DNA from: Ascidia mentula
Taxonomy: Eukaryota; Chordata; Ascidiacea; Phlebobranchia; Ascidiidae
Reading direction: 5' to 3'
Length of the DNA stretch: 64,000 nucleotides
Assembly (NCBI GenBank): GCA_947561715.1
Contig: OX387203.1
Span: 6,510,001 to 6,574,000, forward strand
A program made the translations under genes and the position numbers. Shown here piece after piece: positions 11,401 to 24,630 of this stretch. The notes under the pieces were generated by a model. That model was given only the letters and a program-made list of their open reading frames with translations, ran no database searches and was not told the origin of the DNA. Every line of letters starts with the position of its first letter. The stretch's first letter is position 1.

Positions 11401-14400
11401 GCGGTATGTGGTTATCCAGCTTGTGTAATCAAATCCAAAGTAAACACCCTTCCAGGTTTTGAAGGCCTATTAAATTCAGCATAGCAAACCATCTCTGTTC
11501 AATGTGAATGTAGCCCACCAAAACCAATATCAGCGACACCGTGAAATCGCAAACCATTTCTCCTTGTTGCATTTTATGCTGGTGCATATCAAGGCGAAAT
11601 TGCCGCCGCTGAGCAAAGTACGTTTTTACAAAGCAAGTTGGCGTTTTGGTTTGCTCGGTAGCTCTAGTCGTTATTAGAGTTGTTCGAATGGAGACGCACA
11701 GTTAACTCATATATTACAAGAAGCACAAAACTTGCCGTATTCCGCCACCAAGGAACGTAGTTGTCATTTAGTTCTAGATGCACAGACATCGTGAAACTTT
11801 CTCCTTATTTATCCGAAGTATTGCATGTTTGTTCTGTTCTCGCGGCATGGATTTTCGTTTGTGTTGAGCATGCGCTTGGATAGTCTCATTTGGTGGTCGA
11901 TCTCTACTTATTGGTTTCTTTCTCAGGTGGCCTGGGTGACCCTCGCGACGCCTCGAACACAAGTACGTGCCTACCGTTTCATTGCTTGTCTTCGTTTACG
12001 GTTTTAAACATTCGCTGTGTTCGGGCTATTTCTATTGGTCAGGGTAGCTCTAGCGATCTTTTGTGAAAATAACTTTCCAAAAAGCGCTGGTTTGGGGTAA
12101 GCTGACAACAAATGTTATTAGACCAAACAGTTTCCCATCAGTTTCGTCATGAATTGTTTGCAATTATGTGTGAAGTGCAAAATGTCAAAAATCACTCGTA
12201 CGCTGTGAAAAGGTAAAACTATGTTAAACAATTACAAGCGTTAAAGATTTAGCCTCGAAAAGACAAATATATAAATTTGACGGGCACCAATCTCAGTCAC
12301 ATCGCGAAGATGCCTAAAATATTTGGCGAACGGGGGTGCGAGGCATTTGAACAGGAGCCGTAAGGCGCCCGGATGCTGTACGCCTGTTGGCACGTTCCCG
12401 AAGCGCTAATGAGACGGCTGGGAGGGGATCAATCCTCGCCTGAGTTCAGACGCCCCGGGGCTGGCAGTTAGTACGCGATAAAATCGCCTAATCTATTGCG
12501 GGCATCGAAGAAACAGATTAGAGGTGTTGATTGTTAGGAAGTCGCGCCAACTGGCCCGTTTAGCCTGGAGTTAAGGCTTGCTGCTCGTGTGTGGCGCTCG
12601 AAGGCGTTTATCCAAATCAGAAAGTTTTTGTTGGGCAAAACACGAGTATATTTGCGATAAATACGAGGCTCCTTACAAATGTTTACGAAATTTTTGGACG
12701 CGTGGGCTTAACTTAGATGCCCTCATTTGACCCATGTTTAGCAAATTGTGCCACGTGCGATTGATATGATATAGGAATAGATTTGAATCGTTTCGACCAA
12801 CTCAACTACCCTGCGATTGCAGTTTCGTGCAAAACGAAAAACAAAAATTTTGTTTTGTTTCACCCTGCAGCTTGCGAAAGACCTCAGGTGCGGCATATCC
12901 ATGTTATGTATGCATATTTTTTATAATTACGATAATATAATCCACGCGCAAGGTCAACCAAAAGTCAACGAACCACAATCGCCGGAGATAAAATTCGACA
13001 CCCTTTTAAACGAGGAAATAATGACGCCTCTGTCGTTAAGGCCTTGCAAGCAGTAACTTGAAATCTTTCGATATTATCGCCATCAACGCATTACGTCACT
13101 ACACAGCAGTGTTTCGGTCGCTTTAACGGTTAGCGTGTGCCCGGGGCCGACTACTCTCTCGCTAAATGGATGCTTGATTTCGATCGGAATTGGTGACGGT
13201 TTCAGCGCGTCTGTGTTTAGGGGAGAGACGCGTTTACACCGATACCGACGATAGCGCTATTTGCAACGTTCTCGGGGTCGCATTGATTATATCGCGAGCG
13301 TTAATTACGCCAGTGTTGTGAGTTCCGCTCGGCCCAAGTTTGCGATTATCGCCGTATCGACCACAACTGTAGCTTTTTACATGCTTCGGCAAAATGTTTC
13401 AAGTTTTGCTTGACCACGAAAGTTGAAAACGCTTTCTAAATGATTCCTGGAAGTCAAAACTTGGCTCTGTGTGAATCGATCAGGACGTTAACCCATGCAA
13501 GAGCTCAAAGACAAATATATCAGTGAATGTAAAATATACCAATCCTACATGGTCTGTGTTGAAGTTGCGTAACATACCATTAAAATTGCAGACCAGTTCT
13601 CAACAGCATTAGCGCTTGTGCGATTGATAAAGATACATGATGGATAATGTGGTGTGTGTATAAGCTGCTAGTTAATTTACCGTTTGTTTTTGTCCAGGCG
13701 ACGTTTGCGCTCCATGTGATACTCCACTGGACAACACAGTTCTGGACAACTTTTGCGCCAGCGAATTCGGTGAGTAAAATGTTTGTTACATTGGATACAC
13801 ATACCAGTTGGGCTATTCATCACATTTTACTGTGATCTTAACGCCTCCTGTGGTGCACCACACATATGAGAAGGTATCTCCGAATTCGGCGATACATGAC
13901 AAAAACAGCAACCGAATACCGATGGTATACCTCGACGTGCGTTGCGCAAACTTCAGCGTGCCGTGTACAATGAAACGCGATACAAACTCAGAGGTCAGAG
14001 ATTTTTGGGAGAAAAAAACTATGTTAATCTCACGCTCCTAAAAACGATGCTGTTATGGCATTCATACTCACGCTATGTGGTTGCTTGTCTTGGCAAGTTC
14101 AGACCCCTTTTACACAAGCTTTTGCTGAGGTATATGGCTTGTTATGTAAGACTTCACGCCATGCACGCTTTTAACTGCCCTTCTCCCATTTAACACGCGA
14201 CAGAAATGCATTTAAAGCATAAATACTTCGTGTATAACCTGTACACACAAGATAGAACAAATCTTTAGCACGAGGTCAAACCTAATCCAACCTGTTAAGA
14301 ATGACAAAAAATGTAAAGTGGATAATGCTGCACATTAGGAAGGGGACTCAGTTAAGCGTCAGTCACATGGTTTTGATTGATTGCCAAGAACGAGGGTTCC

Positions 14401-17400
14401 GGCTACTTCTTGCACAGGAAACAAACAAAACGTCCGTCAACACAACCGCCCCCGTCTCACAGCGCGCTGTCGAGAGACAATAGTCGTCAAGATAAGGATC
14501 TTAGACTCCGGACCTTCGACCCGAAAGGCGCAGGCTAAAAAATATTGCCATGTCGTGCAAAGTGTCACATATAGTGGATAAACATACGGGAAGACGCTGT
14601 CACAGTTTCAGATCATATCTGTTAATTGCGTGGCGTAGTTGGACGTACGGCGCGGCATAAACAGGTTGATCGCCAAATAAACACATTTTTAGTGTGACCA
14701 TAGATATGGTTGTGCAACCGTTTGCAAATCTGTTGACGAGGTGATGGATCGGGTTGTTGCACAAAGGCACCTCATTCACCAACCCAATTAGGACATATAC
14801 AACTTCGTTTGGTGCAAAACATAGATACCCAAGGGAACGTACACAGATGAGAGATATCATCCACACAAAACCGTGCAACTTTGAGGAACGTTTTCCCGCC
14901 AGACTTACCGCAAAAACATCCCATTCAAGAGCGATATGCGCGAAAAGCCATGAGACACTTCTGCCAATTATTCCATACCATTGGTTTTTTTTAACTCCCA
15001 ACCGTTTTACAACGAGCAACAATTGGGTGAATCACAAAAATGTATTGAAACCAGGGCTTTTCAAAGTGGCGTTACAGCAGTCTGAATCACGCTCAAATAT
15101 TAGCCTTGGCTGGGTCGTGTGTCACTAGTTTCTGCGATCAATGACGGCCTGGTAATGATGGATATTTGGCGAAATGTCATGATAAATGTTATCACATTGA
15201 GAAATTGTGAACTAGACCACCGCAAACGTTTTGTTCGACATTTTAGTGTAAAGTCTGACACTGCAGTCTCGTTGTGTAAATTCAGGGGGGTTTATCATAT
15301 CATATTTATCATACAAGGCAAGTGGCTGTGACTACTTCAGTACAGCGCCTTTGTCACCGGGCACTTTTCTCAACTCACGTGCCATGATCAGTAAAATCAA
15401 ACGGAGTACCAAAGGGGAATTTTCCTCAAATAATTCTCTGTAATGCCATACAAATCGGCTGTCGACATATCACATTCAACAAAAGAGTTTTCATTTACGA
15501 GAGTGTTAGACATTCTCCCTCGGCGAGTGGTAAATCAAGGATGCAAATGCGGCGGCTGTCAATTAGGAAGATGTCTCCGTCCCTAAAACAAGTCTAGGGG
15601 AAGTCATTTGAGGGAAATCTGTAATTTACGCTAGGAATAATCAGCATAGGAAATAACTATGAAATAATCATGATTTAAACCTCTGACCAAAACCTTGACA
15701 TAACTCCGACAAACCAAGAGTGTTATCATCCAGTATCTAATTGGCATACGTCGTTATTTTCAGTATTTGCCACTAAATTGATGTCTGGCGTCAAGTGCGA
15801 TTACAATGGGACTTGAACATAATTATATTATTCGTACAATATACAGTACAATGGATTTCGTTATACCAATTGCCATACAATTCGATACGCCTTCTTCAGA
15901 ATCTTCAGGCAATAGGTTTTTTGTCTGTAATCGTAATTTACCAAGTGGTTTTCAAAAAGTCATTACAATTCATAATCGCAGGGCCATAGGTGCAAATATT
16001 TTCTCTTGCGACTGCGGTAATTACCACATCCTCTCTCACAGAAGCTCGTGGCTAGTCTAGACGCCCCATCTATAAGCACACTTGTCGTCATGACGCAAAA
16101 CAAGCACATTAATCAGGGCTTCGTCGCGTCCGCTTCAAAGGCGGTTGAAACTTGAAAGTGGCAGTGGCGCGCTTTTAGGCACGAAAATATTGATCAAGCT
16201 CACCATCTGGAGTCAACAAAGAAGTGGCAAATGGTACAGCGACCTGCTGCTGAGCAAATAGAAATATGACAACGTCGATTATATTGGGGATAGCTTCACC
16301 GAAATCCTTATTAAGATACAACTTTTCGTGATATACAGCAAGCGCAAAATTTATGATACAAGAAACACCAGAGATACAACTATTACAATAAAACGGTCAC
16401 TATCGATCGCTGCTCATCATTCATGGCTTTTCACTTAATAATGACCTTGTGTTAGCTGTAAACAACTAAAAATAAGATGATACTCTCACCCCCGGAAAGC
16501 CGTCAACAGTTGCTAAACACGAAAGCGTTTTGCGGCAGTGGAAGCGGAAAACATGATACTTTTAAGATTAACTTTTAATCTAGGCGACCTTCACAACTTC
16601 AAAATGACATTGGGAGAAGATATCCTGCCTACTCCACCTTAAACGGGTCAAATGTTTGCGCAGACAATTTGCAACCCACCTCCTTAGGAAAACAAAACGA
16701 CTTTACTTAGAATAATCTACAGGATATAACTTACAGACCAAAGGGTCTCATGTTTTCGTTGCACGTTGGGGTATTTATCTATATTTAAAAATATCTTCCT
16801 GATCAAGTTTTTCACCAACGTGGAGGTGTCAAATGTGAAAGCGAACCACTGGAAAACAAATAGAAATACAATAACGTATCGTTAATTTATGCATTTTCAC
16901 TGCAAGGAATCAACACAGAGCGTTAGTCGACAGTGAAAACACGATACTTTTTAGGTTAAACCCTAATCCAGCTTGGAATCGATTTCGGCAGCAGATTTTC
17001 TGCTTACTTTCACCTTAAACGGGTCAAATGATTGCGCCTGGAAAATTGCACCCTCTCCAAAAACAAAACGACTCAATTCAGAATAATTTGCCGGTCTTGA
17101 AGCTAGGATGACATTTACAGACCAAAGGGGTCTCATGTTTCCGTTGCACGATGAGATATTGGCATTCCTGCGGTCGTCAAATGACAAGATAATCTCCTCT
17201 GGAGGGTTAGCGAAGGAGATCGGGAGCCGGCACGTGCACGCCGTACGGTTATGCGCAATAACTCAACTGCTATACAAACCTGTAGACTGTGCGCTGACAT
17301 TTTGTTTGACTTAAAATGCAAGTTGCGTGGGCTAACCCTTGCGGCAACGCTAACGCGGCTCTCGTCCACAACGTCATTATTCTTAATTTTTAGTATCCCG

Positions 17401-20400
17401 GACAATAGTTGAATATTCTTCGTTTGTTGAAGAGCTGTATCGTTGAGATATGGCGATTTGTGCACGCAAGGGATTAACATAACCACACTAACAAATTACT
17501 TGAAGGGAAATAATCGATATGAGTTGACGCGGCCCACGCAAGGCCAATTCGCCTGTCACGTAAACATATAATGAGATTCTCCAGTTGGGTGAGTTTTACG
17601 TGATGTAAATTTGTGAAGCCGTCAAGTAAGTGCTTGTAAAATAACGAAGCGCAAATCCTTCATTGATTGCGTTTTCAGAACGAAATGTAAAAATATCGCC
17701 GACCCCTGCTCCAGGCCGATGATATACGGCCTGCGGCGGGCCGGGTTAATCCAGAGGGATGCAATCACCATTAGCTCCGCACAAGTAGACAGTTGTTGTT
17801 GAACAAGACAAGAAGATCAAGACTAATCGTATGCATAAGAAATATGCCGGAATAAGTGCGGCTACTACCTCTAGCCAGCGTTGTTAAAGTACCTCCGTAG
17901 TACAACATAGTAACCTCCGGGCTCAAAGTGCAGTTGTGCATATTAGATGTTCGACTGTAATGTTATACGACGACGGTTTAGAGTTGTCTTTGCTGAAATC
18001 ACGACCTGTACAGTTTGTAAGCTGCGGATGTTATAAAATCCTATTTTTTACAGATAAAAATCTTTTTTCGTGAAAACTTACGGTCAGATGGCCAACGGAA
18101 AATAACACCTTAAATGGCACGAAATAAAGAGAGCGGTTTAACGTAAACAAAAAATGAAAGTTTTGTTTATTGTAAATATAAATTTCCCACTGCCTTTAAA
18201 TATGCACATCGCTAGCCGGCCTGTTTAAATATGCACATCGTTTCGTGGTGATAGTTCATTACTACAGACAGATATTATGTAAAAGCCCGTCTGGGCCCGG
18301 ATCCTGCAAAAACGCGGAGTTTAAGTGTCGACCATTCGCGAATGCCACAAAAATGCTAACGATGTCATTCGATTCCGTTCTCACGGACAATTAGAGGCAC
18401 TTAATTCGGTGGCTTCTTTGTCCTCGCAAGCATCTGCCCATGGCACTATAGGCGAAGTGGGACATGTAACCCATTCATGCACTTGGCACTTCCCCGTGGT
18501 AAAAAAAACAGCCCCAGACGGCACTTATAACGCACCCTTGTACTATTTATAGTGCATTAAATAGCCAATTCTTGGCGCCAATCAATGGGTGTTTCACAAT
18601 GTTATTTCGTTCAGGATTTTGTCATCACATTTAATACAATTGCTGTTCGTACAAACCCGTCCTTTTACAGTCCAATTTTTTTTTTCTGACGCGCAGCGCA
18701 CCCAAGCGGATATATCGGTGCCATTTTCGGTGGAAAGCACCATTTGCCATGCTACGGAAGAGGTCAATTGACATTCTTCTCATACATGGCAATTAATTTT
18801 GCCTAACTGCACTGTTGTGGAAGTAATTTGGACACTTGTTTGAAGCCACAAACCCGAAATTGGCCCTAAAACGTTCATGAACGTGCACATTAAGAGAAAC
18901 AAAGAAGCCTATCAACCCAACGAAATATAAAAATATGACCAATCGTAATACCAACAAGTCAATGTAGTAATGTTTCATGCAATGGCTTGATTTGCAGGAT
19001 CTCTACACTGCCAACTAGTCATTCGTAATTTGTGTTCATGCGCAAAATACCAACCACGCAATTACGAAATTAACATGAACTGATGAGAAAACCAACTTTA
19101 ACCAAGAGACAAATAATAATCGTCTGCTTTCGCCCTAAAGGGAATCTCGAAATGATCCAAAACATGACGGAATTTCACACTTCATATTCCCCACCCAATT
19201 CCACGCCCATTTTGCATGAAACATATTTAACCGCGGTTGTCATCTGTACCAAGCATTCTTACTTTCTGCTATTCTTTCGACTTACGCCAATCAAGTTAGG
19301 GCAGAGCAGAAAACAAGCAGGCACTCGAAAAGTTAACGCGTTTCACCAGTCCGCACGCGAGGTTCATGAACAGCTCCATCGACGGCGGACAGACGAAGCA
19401 AATACCCGCCCTCTTTCTCGTAAATACACCGGCATTCGTGCAGAATATTTTGGCGCAGTCATTGGGGGCTTGGACAAGCGTCGTCTCACTTCGCTGGCAA
19501 TCGGGTGCCAAACTATGCCGCGCCCGGCTTGGGTTGCAATTTTACGGGGTGGGGTGCGACCTTCGCGTTTCCTAAATCAGTTGAGAAAGTCGCTGTGTGA
19601 TATAAAAACAAGTAAAGAAAAGAAACATCAGACCAAAAATTTAATTTAAAGTGCGCGCACACCTGCATAACGGTCATGTTAAGTCAGTAGCTTAAATACC
19701 AAGTGATAATACCGTAAAATATTAGCATCTATAAGGTGCTATGTGCTCTGTTGCCTCGATATTCGCAAACGTATTTTACCGAATGTCACGGAAAAAGTTG
19801 GCCAAATTATCTGGATTTAGGGCTGAAAAATTGAACCGGGCGTAGGTGTAAGTGCACAGCTGCACAAAAGGCTGCCAAATCGGAAGAAAACCACTTGAAC
19901 CGAAAGCGAGACAACGTCGCTTGGCAGCCAACTGGCGTCATCGTGTTTCATGGCGGGTGTATTTTAGGCAAGGGTGGCTCCCAAAATAGGTAACGCCCAA
20001 AAATTTCGAGTGCATCGTTCATTTTTGGACTTTCTGGAACGGTCGTCATTAGGCTTTCAGATTTGCTACTCCTAGTAGTGCTCATCGCATCGCACGCAAG
20101 CATTATATTTAGAACCAATTATTGTACTTTTTTACCCAATGCAATAGAGGCGAAATGATTTGAACACGCACAGTTATTTACTTTTTGAACACTTGGAAAT
20201 CGATCCAGGAAGACATTTGTCTATTTGTGCCGTGGAATTTTCTGTTTGAATGCAAAGTGCCTTCAACAATTTAAAACGGTTCATTCGGGAAAGAAACCTT
20301 TCAAAATTCCAGCCTCGACACCAAATAGCTTTCAATCAAGCATCATTGCAAACAGAACCCTTCTCCAATGCTATGTCCAGAGTAAACCCCGGACGTTTAA

Positions 20401-21460
20401 CGCACCTTGCTAAACAAATGCCTGATGCGAGGCCTAACATATCAATTTTCACACCACCATGGGTGGCCCGTGGGGTCTTTGACAGCGAGACCGCTTCCAG
20501 GAGCCCCTCGAACCCGCGGTGTCAACCCGACCAGGTTGTTTGTGTCCCAAACACACAGAGTCGTGGCCTTATGATGGTTCTTCACGTTCCGTCACAGACA
20601 CCGTATACAGTGAACACTGGCTGATTTCACTTGTACGGCGTAAATACAATGGAGTTCGAATTCGAAATATTTAACCCTGGCCCGTGTAAACAGTCTGTGT
20701 TTTCCGAATCGCATGAACAACAAACAACGAAACGTTACAAGGTAGCTTGGGGCTACTATTGCAGTTTTTAAAATCTAGTTTTGCAGCATCCGCGAAAAAA
20801 TTTGCTGGAGGGCGCCTGTAATTCACTGACTGTTTGTTGAACCATCAACGCTTGCAAACTCATTAATAAAATTTGCGTTTTTTCTGGTGCAGGTAGCTAT
20901 GTTCTGGTGACTAGTCGTTTTGGTTATAAAACAATCAAAAATTATCTCCTAGTAAAATGTTATTTCCAAAAAATTAGACGAAATTAAATTAATTGCCAAT
21001 GGTACAAAGGGAAACTATGCAAACAGGCGCTTATTTTTATTCTCAAAAAGTTACCAACTATTTTGTTTGTTTTGCAGTGATCAAAGCCTACTTCAGCAAG
21101 ATTCGGATCGCCGGCAGGGGATCTAAGCGCCAAATAAAGTTCAAAAAAAAGAAGCGCAAGGTCTACAAGCAAGGGCCGCTCAAACAACGAGATCTGCAGC
21201 GGAAGCATCTGAAGTTAAGCATCCCCAGCAGCCGTAAATGCAACTGCCCTCAAGTGGACCTGCTTGTGTCCAAAAAGGGCAAGAAAGGAAAGAAGGGAAA
21301 GAAGGGAAGAAAGCCCAAGGTCGCTTTTCTTGTAATGGGACGAAAGGTGAACAAGAAAATGCTCGTAACCGTGATCCACAAATGGGACAAAAAGAACAAA
21401 ATGCTGAAGAAGATGGAGAAGAAATTCCGACAAGACGCTTGCACTCTGGGGGGGCCGTGA
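8455..21460 (+). CDS. sfrp1/5: Secreted frizzled-related protein, sFRP1/5 type
   Basis: A secreted Wnt-binding antagonist of 323 residues in three exons: 8455-8971, 13698-13769 and 21078-21460; both junctions are phase 1. Exon 1 encodes a signal peptide (hydrophobic core MIVWGLVLSTVVV) and the frizzled cysteine-rich domain, with LCHNVGYPQMMLPNFF, FLCSLFAPVC and PCLSLCESV in the family order. Exon 2 (72 bp) encodes the linker VCAPCDTPLD...CASEF. Exon 3 encodes a lysine-rich netrin-like domain ending with FLVMGRKVNKKML and IHKWDKKNK. The same three-exon plan with a tiny middle exon is found in vertebrate SFRP1/2/5, and length matches (SFRP1 has 314). The CRD resembles SFRP1/5 more than SFRP2. 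I chose the ATG at 8455; ATG 8482 would also keep the signal peptide. Introns are 4.7 and 7.3 kb, far longer than in the neighbouring genes. Confidence 0.95.
16200..17165 (+). repeat. Diverged tandem duplication in sFRP intron 2
   Basis: Two diverged copies of one segment lie side by side, roughly 16200-16770 and 16812-17165. Shared blocks include CACCTTAAACGGGTCAAATG at 16635 and 17011 (exact), TTACAGACCAAAGGG at 16731 and 17115 (one copy has an extra G), a GAAAACATGATACTTTT-like block and an AAATAGAAATA block near 16255 and 16857. Offsets are 376-384 bases, with many point differences and small indels, so the duplication is old. No open frame is conserved between copies. It may be a duplicated regulatory element or a degraded repeat family member. 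Confidence 0.6.
18195..18240 (+). repeat. 17-bp direct repeat with POU/octamer-like core
   Basis: TTTAAATATGCACATCG occurs twice without mismatch, at 18195-18211 and 18224-18240, separated by a GC-rich 12-bp spacer. The repeat lies in sFRP intron 2, about 2.8 kb before exon 3. The ATATGCAC core is loosely octamer-like. Two perfect copies this close suggest paired binding sites or a recent small duplication. Confidence 0.55.
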
Positions 21461-22358
21461 AAATCACGCCACGCGTTCCAAGCCAATAGAGTTAGGTTGC
21501 TACACCGAGACGAACTCGAAATAAGCAGCCCCCAGTCGACTCTGCGCCAATCGTTTTTATCAGTACAGGCGATTCACCAAATTCTTGAGTAAAATATATT
21601 TCATCATTTCACTATCTCGGCTGTACTGCTTTTACTTGGCTTGAAAAGCTTTTATTTGTTCAAAATCAGTCACCACAGAAGCTCACCTTGGTGCGCATCA
21701 AAGGGCGATTTTCGATTAAAAGGTCGCACCGATATTTTTGTTAAGACGCTTTATAATGTTTTGGATTTTTTACTGTGTACAGAACTCTTTCCAACGCTAT
21801 GCTTTCTTTGCAATCTTTTCTTTCGTTTAGTTTGTTTTACTTTTGTGTTTGTTTTGTTTTTTCAAAAATGCTCGGCAGCCACAAAAGGTTTATAGCAAAG
21901 GCAATTCACCAGAACCACAATCCACTTTAAATTTCTCATTTTTGTATAAAAAAAGTCATATGATGCAACGGCATGCCATATCTAAGCGAAATAAGCGATA
22001 GTGATGTAAATACCTATTGAGAGTATACGTGTGGCTTTGTGAGTAAAGCTATTTTTCGTTGAAGATTGGAATTATTTTTTGTGCTGGGCCGTTGCTTGTA
22101 CGTTCGCCGCTACTTGCATTAATACAAAGAAGCCTTCAAAGCTAAGATGTTCAATTTGGCAGGTGCGTGTGGCACACTCGTAATTTGTTTGCAAACATGC
22201 AGTTAAGCATTTATACTTGTAAGTGAAACAGGGCTTGCCAAACAAAAATAAGATGTGATGTAAAACTTCATGTCATATGCATGGTTTTTCAGACCGTGAG
22301 GTAGAAACTTTAAATCTATTTTTAGTATTTTTAGTTTTGTAGTTGGCCTTCCATTGGT

Positions 22359-22364
22359 AATAAA
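22359..22364 (+). terminator. Possible poly(A) signal of sFRP
   Basis: This is the first canonical AATAAA I found after the sFRP stop; it implies a 3' UTR of about 900 bases. A variant ATTAAA near 21715 could serve a shorter transcript. Confidence 0.35.
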
Positions 22365-23713
22365 ATATTTGAAACATTGAAACTGACAAATGCATGTCTG
22401 TTTAAGAAAACACAGTTAAACACAGGGCGTACCCGTCCTTTTGTGATGTACACAGCAAATGCGATCTCGTGCGCACTCTTGTGACAAACAAAAATATTTC
22501 AAAGTACCGCTACTTGTCGCTAGGGTGTAAGAATGTGAAATTAGTATTTTTTTAAACGGGGGATGTGCAGCATAGGTCAGGTCGCACAATTCTACGATCA
22601 AAACCACAGGTAGATATGTCAAGATTTGAACGCAAGTCCCAGTGCGGTAATGGAAAAAAATCCAAAATGTTTGTTTTTTCAGAATGAATCGAGACGTGGA
22701 GGTTAAATTCGTTAACTTACAAACACTTAAACTTTACAAATTACAAATACACACACATATATAAATGAGTGTGTGTGGGGGGAAACACAAACGCATTAAA
22801 ACTGATAGCGATTCACGAGTTTCCAACTTAATTGCGTAAATCTAACAGGACGAACGTGTCTGAGTCTCGTATCTAAAAGTAACTCTGAAAGGTAGATAAA
22901 TCATTATCGTTTGAAAACTCTAGTTTTCCTCGTACGAAACATGCCAGGAACCTCGCTTCAATCAATCGGCGTGACTTGTGTTGTTAACGAATCCCTAAGT
23001 CCGCTCACGCGCAAACAGAAGACATGGCAACACCTAAAGCTACGTAGGCGCGTACCTTCAGAATTTGAGGCTCCAACATTTGCATATTAGTTCAAGCTAG
23101 CGAAAATTTGCCAAAACTTTAGCCAAAGTTAATCGCGATGAATCACTCGACGGGACCACATAGGTATCTCACAATCCCAAAGCGCACGTTAAATGTCAAG
23201 GTTGTATGGTCCTGCGTCAGCACTTAAATTAGCACGTAATTCTTTTACAGTATTTTCACGACGCTCTTACAATGTACCAATCAAATGCTTTCTTTGTAGC
23301 TGCCTAGATTTACATATTTATTTTGACTTTATGTTGAAATAATTAATATCTCGGAAAAATATATTTTGCGACAAATGTGTATTGCTTGTGGCACGATAAC
23401 ACGTTTTACATATACTGACAACAGGTGGAATGTTGCACACGGGAACTACACAGCGACCACAGTTGACATTTTCGTAACAAGCACGTGGTCGCCTGGGGGA
23501 AAAAATATGCTAAACTTGTAAGTTTGTGCATGACAGCAATTAGATTTAGTTTCCCATAACATTCATGGTGCAAATCAGCATATTTGAAGTTTTCAGAATC
23601 GACATTCTCTGCAATAACAAGCAAGGAATGAAAAAGACCATTTGTACGTTTCTATTTACTGATTAGGACTTTGTAGTCGTAATGCTCTACATAACATGGT
23701 ATTGTTTTTTTAG

Positions 23714-23856
23714 TGCTGATGGTCCAAGCTTTTCTCTCAGTCTCTTGTGTGGGAGAGGCGATGGCGGTTGCAAACAAGTCTGCTCAAGATCAAGAAGCTT
23801 TGTGTGCTCGTGCAGAGAGGGATTCGTTCTCAAGAAGGATAATCAAAGTTGTAAAG
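23714..23856 (+). pseudogene. Orphan EGF-like domain exon
   Basis: An open segment flanked by a plausible acceptor (AG at 23712-23713, or AG at 23739-23740 giving start 23741) and a donor GT at 23857 encodes a complete six-cysteine EGF-like domain. It reads CGRGDGGC, then KQVC, SFVCSC, REGFVLKKDN and QSC. The spacing and the GFVLKKDNQSC ending are those of matrilin/fibulin-class EGF domains, not of the Notch-like EGFs in the receptor at 48403-57382. Entry phase is 2 and exit phase 1, so it does not behave as a symmetrical shuffled EGF exon. I found no partner exon within several kilobases on either side. It may be a remnant of a lost gene, or an exon of a transcript whose other exons I could not recognise. 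Confidence 0.4.
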
Positions 23857-24601
23857 GTTTGCCCACTTAACACACCTGTAGGCAAACATCGGGAACGCGA
23901 TAATATGAGGCAACTGACAAAGTATGCTTTAGAAGACTGGTTTTGAAAAATAAACGACCCGATTGCCTTGTCGCCCTTTCTTCGGTATTTTATATAATGA
24001 TATTATATGGTCAGTAAGCGGTCTTAAAATTGCTCCAGCCTCATGACTCATACTTTAATAAGCTTATGTGCACAAAACTGCAGATAATTTCAAATGTGCC
24101 TCAGCTCAAATCCGGAATAAACCGGTTTGTTCAAGTCAACACTGCTGAGGGTGTACAGTTACTTTCATGCCCTGAAGACAAAATGTGAAAAAGTCCCGTC
24201 GAATCGACCGCATATGCCGTATATAGTCAAACAAGTGGTGCATTTTGAAATTAACAAGCGTATATATGAACCTGTGTATCTGATTTGATCAGAGTGTACC
24301 AACTTGACATTTTTTACATTTCTTGGACTGAATTAACCGTATATCGACTTTCTGTAGAAACCAAGCAAGACTTTTGCGTCATCACTCATTAAGTATGTGT
24401 CTGATAAATGAAATCAACAGATGGTTTCAGTTAATTACCATTCAAAAAACAGACGAGTGTGTCGAAAACACTAATAACTGTGTTCAAGGAATATAGATTT
24501 CCGCTGATAAACATTCCACAGAAACATTAAAACCCAAATTAAAGGAAATAATAACAGCTAATGCATTGTCGCATATACGCCCGATAGACAAATCAACATT
24601 T

Positions 24602-24630
24602 CTCATCCAGCCGCAGACTGGCTGGATGAG
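24602..24630. other. Perfect 11-bp stem, 7-nt loop hairpin
   Basis: CTCATCCAGCC (24602-24612) and its exact reverse complement GGCTGGATGAG (24620-24630) flank a 7-base loop. The flanks do not extend the pairing. The stem is shorter than a microRNA precursor, so it may be a small palindromic element or chance. No gene lies close. Confidence 0.5.

Noticed and set aside
19083-19649. 188-codon plus-strand frame in sFRP intron 2
   Set aside because: Low-complexity basic sequence without a recognisable family, within the intron of a well-supported gene on the same strand.
20225-20413. HSGKKPFK resembling a C2H2 zinc-finger linker
   Set aside because: The required C-x2-C and H-x3-H pairs with correct spacing are absent on both sides.
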